A stretch of 64,000 bases of DNA from Pseudomaricurvus sp. HS19. Its GTDB lineage: Bacteria; Pseudomonadota; Gammaproteobacteria; Pseudomonadales; Cellvibrionaceae. The notes beneath the pieces were generated by a model. The model was not told the DNA's origin, did no database searches, and worked only from the letters and a program-made list of their open reading frames with translations. The DNA is taken from positions 1,302,001-1,366,000 of the forward strand of contig NZ_WVVW01000001.1 in the NCBI RefSeq assembly GCF_009857815.1. Reading direction: 5' to 3'. Both the position numbers and the translations under genes were made by a program. Of this stretch, positions 27,538 through 36,138 are shown one piece after another; position 1 is the stretch's first letter; the number at the start of each line of letters is the position of its first letter.

Positions 27538-29151
27538 TTATTCCTTAATCCCGGCGAGAATAAACTCCGCCCCCTTCTCCGCAATCATCACCGTCGGCGC
27601 GTTGGTATTGCCTGACGTAATGGTGGGCATGATGGAAGCGTCAATCACCCGCAGACCGGCCACCCCGCGCACCGCCAGACGATCGTTTACCACCGCCATG
27701 TCGTCGCTGCCCATTTTGCAGGTGCCGACGGGATGGAAGATGGTGGTCCCGAGGTTGCCGGCCGCTTCCAGCAGCTGCTCGTCGGTTTCCAGTTTCGGGC
27801 CTGGCAACCACTCTTCGGGGGCAAAAGCCTTGAGCGCCGGTGCCGCCATAATTTCCCGCGTCATGCGCAGGCCGTCGATGGCCACCTGACGGTCTTCCGC
27901 CGTGGACAGGTAGTTGAGGGTAATGGCTGGAGCCTCCGTCATATCGGTGCTGCGGATGCGGATATGACCACGACTGCTGGGGCGCAGGTTACACACCGAC
28001 GGGGTAATCGCGTTGAAGCTGTGCAATGGCTCGCCAAATTTATCCAGTGACAGCGGCTGTACGTGCCACTCGATATTGGCCGTCGGCTGGCCGGGATCGC
28101 TTTTGGCGAAAGCCCCCAACTGCGATGGCGGCATGGTCAGCGGCCCCTTTTTAAACAAGGCGTATTCCAGCCCCATTTGCGCCCGGCCCCACAGGGTGCG
28201 GTAGCGTTCGTTGAGGGTGACGGTATTGGAGACCTTGTAGACGCTGCGGATCTGCAGGTGGTCCTGCAGGTTTTCACCCACACCCGGCAGGTGATGCTGT
28301 ACCTCGATACCCTGATCCCGCAGGCGCGCGCCATCGCCGATACCGGAGCACTGCAGCAGCTGTGGTGTTGCCACGGCTCCCGCAGACAGTACCACTTCAC
28401 GCCGGGCGCTGATCAGTTGCTGGCTGCCATCGGCCATGGTGGCCCAGACGCCAGTGGCGGTGAGTCCGTCAGGCCCCTGCTCCAGCTGCAGTCGTTGCAC
28501 CTGCACCTTAGTCATTACGGTGAGGTTGGGACGGGCAAGGGCCGGCTGCAGGAACGCCTTGGCGGCACTCCAGCGCTTGCCGCTGCGCTGATTCATCTGG
28601 AAGTAGGCGTTGCCGAAGTTATCGCCACGGTTGAACTCGGCAATTTTGGGAATCCCGCACTGCTCGGCGGCGTCGCGCCAGGCGTCGAGGATTTCCCAGT
28701 TAACCCGTCGCTCTTCCACCCGCAGTTCGCCATCGGCGCCATGCCAGGCGTCAGCGCCGTGCTGGTAGCTCTCGGAGCGTTTGAAGACGGGTAACACGTC
28801 ATCCCAGCCCCAACCGCGGTTGCCAAGACTCTGCCAGTGGTCGTAATCGCTCTGCTGGCCACGCATGTAGATCATGGCATTGATGGAGGAACAGCCCCCC
28901 AGTACCTTGCCCCGGGCGTAGCCGATGCTGCGGCCGTTAAGGCCGGCATCTGGCTCGATCTTGAAACACCAGTCGGTACGGGGGTTGTTGATGGTGAACA
29001 GATAGCCAACCGGGATGTTGATCCAGAAGTAGTTGTCCTTGCCACCGGCCTCCAGCAGTAACACCGAGTGTTTACCATCCGCAGAGAGACGGTTGGCCAG
29101 TACACAACCGGCGGTACCGGCACCTACAACGATGTAATCAAAGCTCAGCAT
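27538..29151 (-). CDS. GMC-family FAD oxidoreductase (choline/alcohol dehydrogenase-like)
   Basis: A 537-residue flavoenzyme. The FAD fold starts [16 protein letters not shown] (residues 7-22). The GMC signature [18 protein letters not shown] is at about 80-97, and the catalytic pair lies at the C terminus (HPVGTCKMG near 475 and [19 protein letters not shown] near 510). Such enzymes oxidise primary alcohols (AlkJ-like) or choline, passing electrons to quinone or oxygen. Without betaine aldehyde dehydrogenase nearby, a choline role is unsupported. It appears to be a single-gene unit on the minus strand, downstream of the sigma-factor regulon but with its own 120-base upstream gap. Confidence 0.9.
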   Translation of the reverse strand: MLSFDYIVVGAGTAGCVLANRLSADGKHSVLLLEAGGKDNYFWINIPVGYLFTINNPRTDWCFKIEPDAGLNGRSIGYARGKVLGGCSSINAMIYMRGQQSDYDHWQSLGNRGWGWDDVLPVFKRSESYQHGADAWHGADGELRVEERRVNWEILDAWRDAAEQCGIPKIAEFNRGDNFGNAYFQMNQRSGKRWSAAKAFLQPALARPNLTVMTKVQVQRLQLEQGPDGLTATGVWATMADGSQQLISARREVVLSAGAVATPQLLQCSGIGDGARLRDQGIEVQHHLPGVGENLQDHLQIRSVYKVSNTVTLNERYRTLWGRAQMGLEYALFKKGPLTMPPSQLGAFAKSDPGQPTANIEWHVQPLSLDKFGEPLHSFNAITPSVCNLRPSSRGHIRIRSTDMTEAPAITLNYLSTAEDRQVAIDGLRMTREIMAAPALKAFAPEEWLPGPKLETDEQLLEAAGNLGTTIFHPVGTCKMGSDDMAVVNDRLAVRGVAGLRVIDASIMPTITSGNTNAPTVMIAEKGAEFILAGIKE

Positions 29152-29273
29152 GGGCGACCCGTGTTATCAGTTGCCGTATTAGCAGACTGTTTATCCGAAA
29201 AATGGCGCCCATCTAGCCACGCCCCACCAGGCAAGTCAATGTGACTTCCGTCTGGGGCTATTGTTGGTTCCTG

Positions 29274-30542
29274 CTACTGGTGGGGAAGCACAGGCAACAC
29301 CGCACGGGGCTTGGCCATCACCAGTTGCACGGTGCTGATGGTGCGCTCGCGGAAGCCGCCCTCACAATAGGCGAGGTAGAAGTCCCACATGCGACAGAAG
29401 GGTTCATCAAACCCCTGACGCCGTACCTCGGCGTGCCGCGCGTGGAATCGCGCCCGCCATTCCGCCAGGGTACGGGCGTAGTCACCGCCAATATCCTGCA
29501 GGTCCACCAGATTAAGATCCGTGGCGCGACTGAGGCAGCGACTGATCACCTCCATGGAAGGCAGCCCACCGCCGGGGAAAATGTACTTCTGGATAAAGTC
29601 GACGGAACGTCGCGCCGCCTCATAGCGCTGGTCGGCGATGGTGATCGCCTGGATCAGCATCAGGCCGTCGGTCTTCAGCAGCGAGGCACACTTGCGGAAG
29701 TAGGTTTCGTAGTACTCATGCCCCACCGCCTCGATCATCTCCACCGACACCAGCTTGTCGAACTCGCCCTCCAGCTCCCGGTAATCCTGGTGCAACAGGG
29801 TAATGCGATCCGACAACCCTTCCCGCTCCACCCATTCACGGGCGTAAGACAGCTGCTCCTGTGACAGGGTGGTGGTGGTGACCCGGCAGCCGTAGTGCTT
29901 GGCCGCATGAATCGCCATGCCGCCCCAACCGGTACCGATCTCCAGCAGGTGATCGCCGGGTTGCAGATTGAGCTTGCGGCAAATCAGGTCGCACTTATGC
30001 CAGGACGCCTCCTCCAGCGTTGCCTCCGCCGACGGATAGACGGCGGCGGAATACATCATGCGCTGGTCCAGGAAGAGTTCAAAAAAGTCGTTACCGAGAT
30101 CGTAGTGGGCAGCGATGTTGCGCCGTGATCCCTTCAGGGTATTGGCGTTAAAACTGTGGGCTATGCGGTTCACCACTGTCTGCAGCCAGGGCCAGCGATC
30201 GTCCAGACGGTTCAGCTGCTCGATATTGCGAGCCAGCAACCGCACCACACTGGTGAGGCAGGGAGTGCGCCAGGCGCCTGCCATATAGGCTTCGGCGGCA
30301 CCGACACTGCCGCCGAACATAAGCTTGCGGTAGACCGCCATGTGTTCAATCACCAGGTGTGCCCTGAGGCCATCTGCAGCCGGCTCTCCCAGGGTCAGGG
30401 TGCCCTGGGGGTCTTCGATAACCAGTTGCCCGTCCTGCAGGGTCGCCAATGCCTGCAGCACCAGCTTGCGCCACAGGCGATCCCAGCCGCTCTCCTGCAG
30501 CGATGCTGCAAACCTGTCCTGATCAATTCCGCGAATCTGCAT
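29274..30542 (-). CDS. cfa: Cyclopropane-fatty-acyl-phospholipid synthase family methyltransferase
   Basis: A 422-residue enzyme with the CFA synthase layout. An N-terminal lipid-binding part leads to NIAAHYDLGNDFFELFLDQRMMYS (about 140-165). SAM motif I is LLEIGTGWGGMAIHAA (about 198-213), then VEMIEAVGHEYY (about 265) and FIQKYIFPGG near 315. These enzymes methylate unsaturated acyl chains of membrane phospholipids with S-adenosylmethionine. The start overlaps the DUF1365 stop (ATGA) in an operon driven by the sigma/ChrR-type promoter. Related methylases in Rhodobacter singlet-oxygen regulons act in methylated or furan fatty acid synthesis, so a product other than a cyclopropane is possible. 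Confidence 0.88.
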   Translation of the reverse strand: MQIRGIDQDRFAASLQESGWDRLWRKLVLQALATLQDGQLVIEDPQGTLTLGEPAADGLRAHLVIEHMAVYRKLMFGGSVGAAEAYMAGAWRTPCLTSVVRLLARNIEQLNRLDDRWPWLQTVVNRIAHSFNANTLKGSRRNIAAHYDLGNDFFELFLDQRMMYSAAVYPSAEATLEEASWHKCDLICRKLNLQPGDHLLEIGTGWGGMAIHAAKHYGCRVTTTTLSQEQLSYAREWVEREGLSDRITLLHQDYRELEGEFDKLVSVEMIEAVGHEYYETYFRKCASLLKTDGLMLIQAITIADQRYEAARRSVDFIQKYIFPGGGLPSMEVISRCLSRATDLNLVDLQDIGGDYARTLAEWRARFHARHAEVRRQGFDEPFCRMWDFYLAYCEGGFRERTISTVQLVMAKPRAVLPVLPHQ

Positions 30543-31387
30543 CAGTCTCTCTCCTGCCTGGAAGACGGGTTGGTGGCAACCCGTGTGGATGGTGAATGAT
30601 TAATGGATGAGTGATTAGTGGAGGAAGGATTGGCAAAGAAAGGCACACCCTTCCACCACAATTTCAGTGCATTCCAATAGATACCTAACGCCACCTGCAA
30701 GGTCATGCAGGGATAGCGCACCAGCGCCCTGCGCAAGGCAGGTGCTGTAATCTCTTCGCGCCGCAGCTTGAGCCAGGCGCCGAACTGGTGGCGTTCGCTG
30801 TCCCCGGCATCGGCGGCGAAATTGAGCAGGTGCACCCACAGCTGTTGGGCGGGGGTGTTGCCGCGAAAGCGGTACTGCATCTCCATGGGCATAAAGGGCG
30901 ATACATGCATCTGCTTGTCGAAGTGGCGTTCGGTCACCGGTTGTTCCGGATCGCAGGCGAAGACATAGGTTTGCCTCTCACCCCACGGGGTGTTCGTCAC
31001 TTCCAGCACCATGGCCCGCAAGCCTTCATCGCCATCAAAGCAGTAGTAGCAGGTGATGGGGTTGATCACGTAACCCCAAAAACGCACATGGGTGAGCATG
31101 CGCACAGCACCATCAGGCGCCCAGCCCAGCTGATCGCGAACCGCATCCAGTACCGCTTCTTTCAGCGGTTTATCGTGGGGCGCCAGGTAATCGTCGCGGC
31201 AGAAACGGGCCGGCGCCCGCTGGCGATCGGACCAGCTGCGTGTAAGAGAAAAAACCTCTGCCTGCTCATCGAGGTCGAGATAGAGCATTAACAGCGGAAA
31301 GCGCAGCTGGTGATCCACCGGTGCAAAACGCCGATGGACCACCCAGCCCTCGTAGAGGGCGCTGTGCAGTGCGGTCCCGGCTACCAT
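30542..31387 (-). CDS. DUF1365 domain protein
   Basis: A 281-residue DUF1365 protein. Characteristic stretches are [25 protein letters not shown] (about 13-37), [13 protein letters not shown] (about 58-70), [19 protein letters not shown] (about 95-113) and [19 protein letters not shown] (about 158-176). No catalytic mechanism is established. It is nearly always found between a flavin amine-oxidase-like protein and a CFA-synthase-like methylase, exactly as here, implying work on the same lipid. The last 25 or so residues are rich in Ser, Asn and Thr, encoded by slippage-prone repeats, and look dispensable. Confidence 0.85.
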   Translation of the reverse strand: MVAGTALHSALYEGWVVHRRFAPVDHQLRFPLLMLYLDLDEQAEVFSLTRSWSDRQRAPARFCRDDYLAPHDKPLKEAVLDAVRDQLGWAPDGAVRMLTHVRFWGYVINPITCYYCFDGDEGLRAMVLEVTNTPWGERQTYVFACDPEQPVTERHFDKQMHVSPFMPMEMQYRFRGNTPAQQLWVHLLNFAADAGDSERHQFGAWLKLRREEITAPALRRALVRYPCMTLQVALGIYWNALKLWWKGVPFFANPSSTNHSSINHSPSTRVATNPSSRQERD

Positions 31388-32631
31388 GTCGCCCCCAGTG
31401 CCTGCGCCACACGCACTCCACTGCTGCAGCCGTCCTCGTGGAAACCATTGGCCCAGTAGGCGCCACAGAACCAGGTGCGCTGCACACCGTTAACCTCATC
31501 CCAGCGGGAAACGGCCTGCAACGACTCCCGGTTAAAGACCGGGTGACTGTAGTGGTAACGCCCGAGAATTTTTTGCGGATCAATCCGCGCAGTGTCATTG
31601 AGCGTGACACAGAAGGTTTCCGGAGCCTCCAGCCCCTGCAGGATATTCATGTTGTAGGTGAGTACCGCCTGTTGCTGGTTGTCCTCGCGGATACGGTAGT
31701 TCCAGCTGGCCCAGGCGCGCTGGCGGGCCGGCAACATGCTGGCGTCAGTGTGCAGGATCACCTCGTTATCCTGGTAGGGCATGGCACCCAGCACCTGCAA
31801 TTCTGCTTCCGAGGGATCCGCCAGCATCGCCAGTGCCTGGTCACTGTGGCAGGCCAGCACCACCTGATCAAACTGCTGCGAACTGCCATCCGGCATCTGC
31901 AACTGCACCCCGTCGGCGGTACGGGCGATGGAGCGAATCGGCGTGTTGCAGTGGATACGATCGGCAAAGGCGCGGGTCAGTGGCTCCAGGTAACTGCGGG
32001 AGCCACCCTCAATCACCCGCCACTGTGGCCGGTCATTCACGGTGAGCAAGCCGTGATTGTGGAAAAAGCGCACAAAGAACTGCAACGGCATCGCCAGCAT
32101 GGAATCCACGGAGGCAGACCAGATGGCACTGCCCATGGGCACCAGGTATTTGTCCCGCAGCCAGTCGCCCAGGCCCAAACGCTGCAGGTAGTCACCGAGG
32201 GTTGTGCCGGGCTCGATAGTACCGCGCTTGAGATCTTCCTCCGCCTGTCGGTTAAAGCGCAGGATATCCCGCAGCAGGCCCCAGAAGGCAGGTCGCAGCA
32301 GGTTGCGACGCTGGGCAAAAAGACCGCCGAGGTCAGTACCGTTGTATTCCAGCCCGGAGAGCTCGCAACTGACGCTGAAGCTCATCTCGGTGGGTTTGGA
32401 GGACACCCCCAACTGCTGCATCAGGCGCAGGAAGTTTGGATAAGTGCGATCGTTAAACACAATAAAGCCGGTATCGATGGCGTAGTGCTGCCCCTGCAGC
32501 TCCACATCCACGGTGGCGGTATGGCCGCCGGGCCTGGCGTCCGCCTCGAACACGGTGATATCGGCGTGTGGCTGCAGCAGGTAGGCACAGGTCAAACCGG
32601 AGATGCCGGAGCCGATGATCGCTATTTTCAT
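31381..32631 (-). CDS. NAD(P)/FAD-dependent oxidoreductase, amine-oxidase-like
   Basis: About 416 residues. The dinucleotide fold is at the N terminus ([17 protein letters not shown], residues 2-18), with the acidic end of strand 2 ([17 protein letters not shown]) close behind and the C-terminal FAD motif [17 protein letters not shown] near 390. This is the group annotated as amine oxidase or desaturase-like in sigma/ChrR regulons. The start is the ATG at 32631 (MKIAIIG...) with AAGGAAAAGAGAGA upstream; the longer reading frame adds 15 non-conserved residues. Its stop overlaps the DUF1365 start by 7 bases. The likely role is redox chemistry on an acyl chain. Confidence 0.88.
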   Translation of the reverse strand: MKIAIIGSGISGLTCAYLLQPHADITVFEADARPGGHTATVDVELQGQHYAIDTGFIVFNDRTYPNFLRLMQQLGVSSKPTEMSFSVSCELSGLEYNGTDLGGLFAQRRNLLRPAFWGLLRDILRFNRQAEEDLKRGTIEPGTTLGDYLQRLGLGDWLRDKYLVPMGSAIWSASVDSMLAMPLQFFVRFFHNHGLLTVNDRPQWRVIEGGSRSYLEPLTRAFADRIHCNTPIRSIARTADGVQLQMPDGSSQQFDQVVLACHSDQALAMLADPSEAELQVLGAMPYQDNEVILHTDASMLPARQRAWASWNYRIREDNQQQAVLTYNMNILQGLEAPETFCVTLNDTARIDPQKILGRYHYSHPVFNRESLQAVSRWDEVNGVQRTWFCGAYWANGFHEDGCSSGVRVAQALGATW

Positions 32632-32692
32632 TCTCTCTCTTTTCCTTGTAGGGCGCCCGGGGCTTCTATTCACCAAGCGGGCCGGGGGCCTG

Positions 32693-33112
32693 CTATTTTG
32701 TCAGTCGATGTTTCAGCCAGCGGGTGATACTCCCCGCCACCGGCACATGCTCGTAGAGCATCTGGCCCATGTCGTAGATGTCTTCATGGAAGTGGATACG
32801 CTGGTCAAACTCAATGTGGCTTGCCCCGCGCACCGTAATCAGCCGGTTCCCCAGCGAAGGGTGCCGAAAATGCATAAGCCACTTGATGTAGGCGCTGTGA
32901 TCCCCCACCAGCTCATCCAGGTACTCGAAGCGCCCTTCACTCAGCGTGTCGCACATGCGCCCCATATAGCCCATCAGGGCGTCTGCCCCGCGTATCTCGT
33001 GCACCGGGTCGCGGAAAATAACCTGACCGGTGTACACCGATTCAATCCGGTCAAGCGGTACACGGGTGAGATCCCGGTAGAACGCTTTAAACCCCTCAAC
33101 CACCGCGGCCAT
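32693..33112 (-). CDS. SnoaL-like / NTF2-family protein of the ChrR regulon
   Basis: About 139 residues with a cystatin-like alpha+beta fold: FYRDLTRVPLDRIESVYTGQVIFRDPVHEIRGADAL at the N-terminal side, then a YIKWLMHFRHPSLGN strand pair. NTF2-like proteins of this group are regular companions of ECF sigma/ChrR pairs, with no known reaction. I chose ATG 33112 (MAAVVEG...), with GAGGGGG upstream, over an upstream ATG that lies beyond the predicted transcription start. It is the first gene of the minus-strand operon leading to cfa and lies just downstream of the divergent ECF-type promoter at 33142-33171. Confidence 0.82.
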   Translation of the reverse strand: MAAVVEGFKAFYRDLTRVPLDRIESVYTGQVIFRDPVHEIRGADALMGYMGRMCDTLSEGRFEYLDELVGDHSAYIKWLMHFRHPSLGNRLITVRGASHIEFDQRIHFHEDIYDMGQMLYEHVPVAGSITRWLKHRLTK

Positions 33113-33141
33113 AGCCACCCCCTCTGCGTAATAACTACAAG

Positions 33142-33171
33142 CGATTACGCGGCAGTTTGCTATACAGATCA
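33142..33171 (-). promoter_or_regulatory. Predicted ECF11-type promoter, lipid operon side
   Basis: On the minus strand, TGATCT (33166-33171), 18 bases, then TAATCG (33142-33147). This resembles promoters of the RpoE/ChrR family (-35 TGATCC, A+T-rich -10 starting TA). Transcription would start about 22 bases before the SnoaL ATG. Confidence 0.65.
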
Positions 33172-33175
33172 ACAG

Positions 33176-33205
33176 TGATCCGTGGTTTTTGTTGCCACGT
33201 AATCT
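33176..33205 (+). promoter_or_regulatory. Predicted ECF11-type promoter, sigma factor side (autoregulation)
   Basis: TGATCC (33176-33181), 18 bases, then TAATCT (33200-33205), upstream of the sigma factor gene. It shares the -35 core, spacer length and TAATC -10 core with the divergent promoter 4 bases away, so the sigma factor probably drives both its own operon and the lipid operon. Confidence 0.7.
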
Positions 33206-33232
33206 CTTTCACTACCCCGGTAATCGTCACGC

Positions 33233-33871
33233 TTGTCAGACGCCGCCCCGGGAGCTAACGTCAGTGCAGTTCCTACGGAGACAACCGTTTTGCAAGACCC
33301 AGCCGCAACCCATGTACAGCTGCTGTCCGGCCTGATTGAACAGGTCGGGGCGCAGCGCGATGAGCGGGCTTTCGAGCAGCTGTTCGAGCACTACGCGCCG
33401 CTGCTTCGCTCCTACAGCCTGGCGCGGGAGCCCGGTGCCCACCTGGTGGCCGACGAACTGGTGCAGGAGGTGTTGGTGAAGGTGTGGAACAAGGCGCACC
33501 TCTACGACAGCGCCAAGGCCAACGCCAACACCTGGATCTTTACCCTCGCCCGCAACTGCCGCATCGACTACCTGCGCCGCAACGGCCGCTTTGCCGCCGA
33601 CATCGACGCCGACGATCTCTACGCCGGGCTGGAGGATGAGAACTCCGATCCTTTCGAGATCACCCAACAGCGCAAGGCCGCATTGCAGGTGCAGGAGGGA
33701 CTGCGGCAGCTGCCCAACGAACAGGCGCAGGTGCTGGCCAAAGTCTATCTGGAGGGGAAAACCCAGCAAGAAGCCGCGCTGGAACTGAATCTGCCACTGG
33801 GCACCGTCAAGTCACGGGTGCGCCTGGCTTTGCAAAAACTGGAAATACTGTTTCGAGGTCGTCAGCCATGA
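33233..33871 (+). CDS. rpoE: ECF sigma factor, RpoE/ECF11-like partner of ChrR
   Basis: Up to 212 residues. Sigma region 2 includes FEQLFEHYAPLLRSYS and LVADELVQEVLVKVWNKAHLYD (about 47-95), then TWIFTLARNCRIDYLRR, the -10 recognition helix. Region 4 ends with QEAALELNLPLGTVKSRVRLALQKLE, the -35 helix-turn-helix. It directs RNA polymerase to stress promoters when released by the anti-sigma encoded next, whose start overlaps its stop (ATGA). The longest frame starts with TTG at 33233 without a good Shine-Dalgarno sequence. A second TTG at 33290 has GGAG nine bases upstream and is an equally good or better start (193 residues). Confidence 0.9.
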   Translation: MSDAAPGANVSAVPTETTVLQDPAATHVQLLSGLIEQVGAQRDERAFEQLFEHYAPLLRSYSLAREPGAHLVADELVQEVLVKVWNKAHLYDSAKANANTWIFTLARNCRIDYLRRNGRFAADIDADDLYAGLEDENSDPFEITQQRKAALQVQEGLRQLPNEQAQVLAKVYLEGKTQQEAALELNLPLGTVKSRVRLALQKLEILFRGRQP

Positions 33872-34548
33872 TCCATTACCACCCTGACACCGATCGCCTG
33901 ATGGCGTTTGCCGCCGGCACCCAACCGCTGAGTCAGGCGATCTGCGTCAGTGCCCACCTGGAGCACTGCGCCCAATGCCGGCAGCTGTTGCGCCGCCTCA
34001 ATCACGTGGGGTCCGAGATGATCTCGTCCCTGCCCCCGGCACGAGTACCGGAGCAACTGAAAGCGAAGGTGATGCAGAAAATCCGTTCCGGTGAGGCAGC
34101 GGTGGAACAGCCAATCAGCACAACCGGCAGCGCTCCGGGCCACTCCCCTATCGTGCCCCGCTGCCTGCGCAAGCTGGTACCTGGGGATATCGACAAGCTG
34201 CGCTGGAAACGTCTCAGCCCCTCCATCCGCTCCGCCCGCCTCTGTTCCGATGTGGACGGCACCCAGGTGGAGCTGATCCGTATCAAGCCCGGCGGCAAGG
34301 TAGCCAGGCACAACCACACCGGTGAGGAGGTCACACTGGTACTGAAGGGCGCCTTTTCGGATGAGTCCGGTATCTACCGGGCCGGGGATATTATTTTCCG
34401 TGACCAGCGCGACCGCCTGCACCGGCCCATCGCCAGCCAGGACAGTGAATGCATCTGCCTGACGGCGGTTGCCAGCCCGATACAACTCACGGGCTGGCTG
34501 GGACGTATCTTCAATCCATTGATCCGTCGCAGTCACTACGCCCATTAA
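33868..34548 (+). CDS. chrR: ChrR-family zinc anti-sigma factor with cupin domain
   Basis: A 226-residue two-domain anti-sigma factor. The N-terminal domain has the zinc ligands of ChrR shifted by one residue: H5, H30, C34 and C37 (HLEHCAQC). The C-terminal cupin (about 110-215) carries HNHTGEEVTLVLKG and the later histidine in LHRPIAS. In Rhodobacter the pair senses singlet oxygen: zinc-bound ChrR holds the sigma factor, and the cupin is needed for release. The gene is coupled to the sigma gene by an ATGA overlap and followed by a clear terminator. Confidence 0.93.
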   Translation: MIHYHPDTDRLMAFAAGTQPLSQAICVSAHLEHCAQCRQLLRRLNHVGSEMISSLPPARVPEQLKAKVMQKIRSGEAAVEQPISTTGSAPGHSPIVPRCLRKLVPGDIDKLRWKRLSPSIRSARLCSDVDGTQVELIRIKPGGKVARHNHTGEEVTLVLKGAFSDESGIYRAGDIIFRDQRDRLHRPIASQDSECICLTAVASPIQLTGWLGRIFNPLIRRSHYAH

Positions 34549-34577
34549 GGGCATTTGCCCGAATCTAAAGTCTCTTA

Positions 34578-34613
34578 CCTGACGCTGTCCCGGCAGCGTC
34601 AGGGCTCTTTATT
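34578..34613 (+). terminator. Rho-independent terminator after chrR
   Basis: A perfect 10-bp stem (CCTGACGCTG / CAGCGTCAGG, 34578-34587 with 34594-34603) followed by GCTCTTTATTT. It lies about 30 bases past the chrR stop and ends the sigma-chrR operon. Confidence 0.88.
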
Positions 34614-34926
34614 TGTCCCAGACCAAAACCCACGCCGGGCTCAACCTGCTTCAGGCTGGTGGTCGCGATTTATACACAGCTGCACACAAAAAAGGCGTTT
34701 TGTTTACGACATCGCTGCACTAAACCTTACAAGAAACAGGCGATTGTCAAAAAGAATTCACAGCTTCTGTGGATAACCCTTTGGATTACTCTGTGACAAT
34801 AGTCTACGGGCCCCACGACACAGTCGCTCCAGCATTTTGGTTACTTGGCGACCACCCCGGAAAGGGGTTCACCGGGTTAGTGCATCGCCAAAAACCAGCG
34901 CCCCGTCGTGGCACAATTTTCACCTT
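34614..34926. other. A+T-richer gap holding two DnaA-box-like sites
   Basis: About 310 bases without a believable gene between convergent chrR and the metal permease gene. It contains TTATACACA (34670-34678, plus strand) and TTATCCACA (34768-34776, minus strand), both fitting the DnaA box TTATNCACA, about 90 bases apart in opposite orientation. A short GC hairpin near 34853-34868 (ACCCCGGAAAGGGGT) lies beyond. Nothing else is recognised. Confidence 0.5.
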
Positions 34927-36138
34927 TCAGAGACCGTTCAGGATCAGGGCAATCACCACCACCTGGGGCACTGTCAGCAGCGGCAGGAAAAGCGCCAGTT
35001 TCCAGGAGCGGGTGGTATCTTTCAGCACCATCACCTCGGTGTAATCGGTGGAGACGCCGGTCATCAGAAAGGCAAAGCCGTTGCCCGGTGCGCCAGCGCG
35101 GGTTACCAGGTCCGCTGCGATGGGTGTGGAGCCCTCGGAACAGACTTCGATAATGGTGGCCGCCACCAGGGTCACCAGCAGGCCCAGCAGGCTGGGACCA
35201 AACCAGGTCTGGAAATCCTCCAGCGACAGGAAGCCACGCAGGGCGGTGGCCAACAGCACCCCGAACAGCAACCAGCGCAGCACCATGCGCGATCCCTTGA
35301 TACCGTCCCAGCAGACCTCCAGCAGGGTGGCCGGGGTCCAGCGCACATCCGCCAGATAAGCCTTCAACTCGCGGCCCAGGTGATAATCTTCCGGCAGGTC
35401 GTGACTGTGGGGGTTGGCTGGCAGGGTGCCGCGTTTCACCAACAGGTCAAACAGCACCCCGGTAATCACCGCCACCAGCATGGAGAGCGCAATAAAGGCC
35501 AGCGTCCAGGGCAGGCCAATCAGCGCCACCAGAATCAGTGTCAGGGAGAGGGAGTTCCAGGGACTGGCCAACAGGAAGGCCATCACCTGCCCGGCGCTGG
35601 CACCGCGGTTATAGAGCTGCATACCCACCATCAGGATGCCGTGGCTGCAGAGGTCCAGCAGCACACCCGCCATGGTGGCCCGCAGCACGCCCATGACACT
35701 GCCGCCCTGCCCCAGGACTGCCGTCACCATACTCTGGGGTATACGTCCCAGCAGCCCCACAAACAACGCCGCCAGCAACACCCCCCACCACATGGTGTTG
35801 AGCAATTCGAAGACGCCGTGGCTCATGGTATGGGCCCAGCCCGGCAGGCTGGTATCCACCCCGCTCAAATGCAGCAGGTATCCCACCAGCACCAGTGAGC
35901 CACTGCCCCACAGCAGCCAGTCAAAACTGCGTTTATCGTCATCCGGGCAGCAGGAAGAGGTAGCTGCCGAAGCACCGCTGTGGCAACTGTCCGCCGGAGC
36001 GGAGGCGGCAGGTCCACAACAGCTGCCGCCGGCCGTTCTGGCTTCCGCGGCCGGCGCCGCAGCAGAGGTGTGACAACTACCCGCTGCCTCAACCTGACCT
36101 GCCGCCTCTTTCTTTTCTGAATCACAACAACTGGACAT
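34927..36138 (-). CDS. SO_0444-type Cu/Zn efflux permease with cysteine-rich N terminus
   Basis: A 403-residue permease of the DUF318/SO_0444 group. Residues 1-70 are soluble and carry four Cys pairs or singles with His (SSCCD, SCHT, GGSCCG, DSCHS, SSCCP), a likely metal-binding tail. From about 75 onward there are about eight hydrophobic segments with the family's paired repeats: LLDLCSHGILMVG near 165 and IIEVCSEGSTPIAADL near 335, each with a conserved Cys in the membrane. The start overlaps the stop of the CueR-like regulator (TAATG), so copper or a related soft metal is the likely substrate. Confidence 0.85.
   Translation of the reverse strand: MSSCCDSEKKEAAGQVEAAGSCHTSAAAPAAEARTAGGSCCGPAASAPADSCHSGASAATSSCCPDDDKRSFDWLLWGSGSLVLVGYLLHLSGVDTSLPGWAHTMSHGVFELLNTMWWGVLLAALFVGLLGRIPQSMVTAVLGQGGSVMGVLRATMAGVLLDLCSHGILMVGMQLYNRGASAGQVMAFLLASPWNSLSLTLILVALIGLPWTLAFIALSMLVAVITGVLFDLLVKRGTLPANPHSHDLPEDYHLGRELKAYLADVRWTPATLLEVCWDGIKGSRMVLRWLLFGVLLATALRGFLSLEDFQTWFGPSLLGLLVTLVAATIIEVCSEGSTPIAADLVTRAGAPGNGFAFLMTGVSTDYTEVMVLKDTTRSWKLALFLPLLTVPQVVVIALILNGL

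Noticed and set aside
31321-32727. A 468-codon plus-strand reading frame opposite the flavin oxidoreductase gene
   Set aside because: The minus-strand frame has FAD motifs and operon overlaps; this one has neither.
34850-34900. A tRNA-like stretch (GGTTCACCGGG after a GC stem)
   Set aside because: The T-arm, anticodon arm and acceptor stem cannot be completed; no tRNA gene was found anywhere in the window.
34837-35898. A 353-codon plus-strand frame opposite the metal permease gene
   Set aside because: It is Gln/His-rich antisense sequence with no domain; the minus-strand frame has membrane segments and operon coupling.
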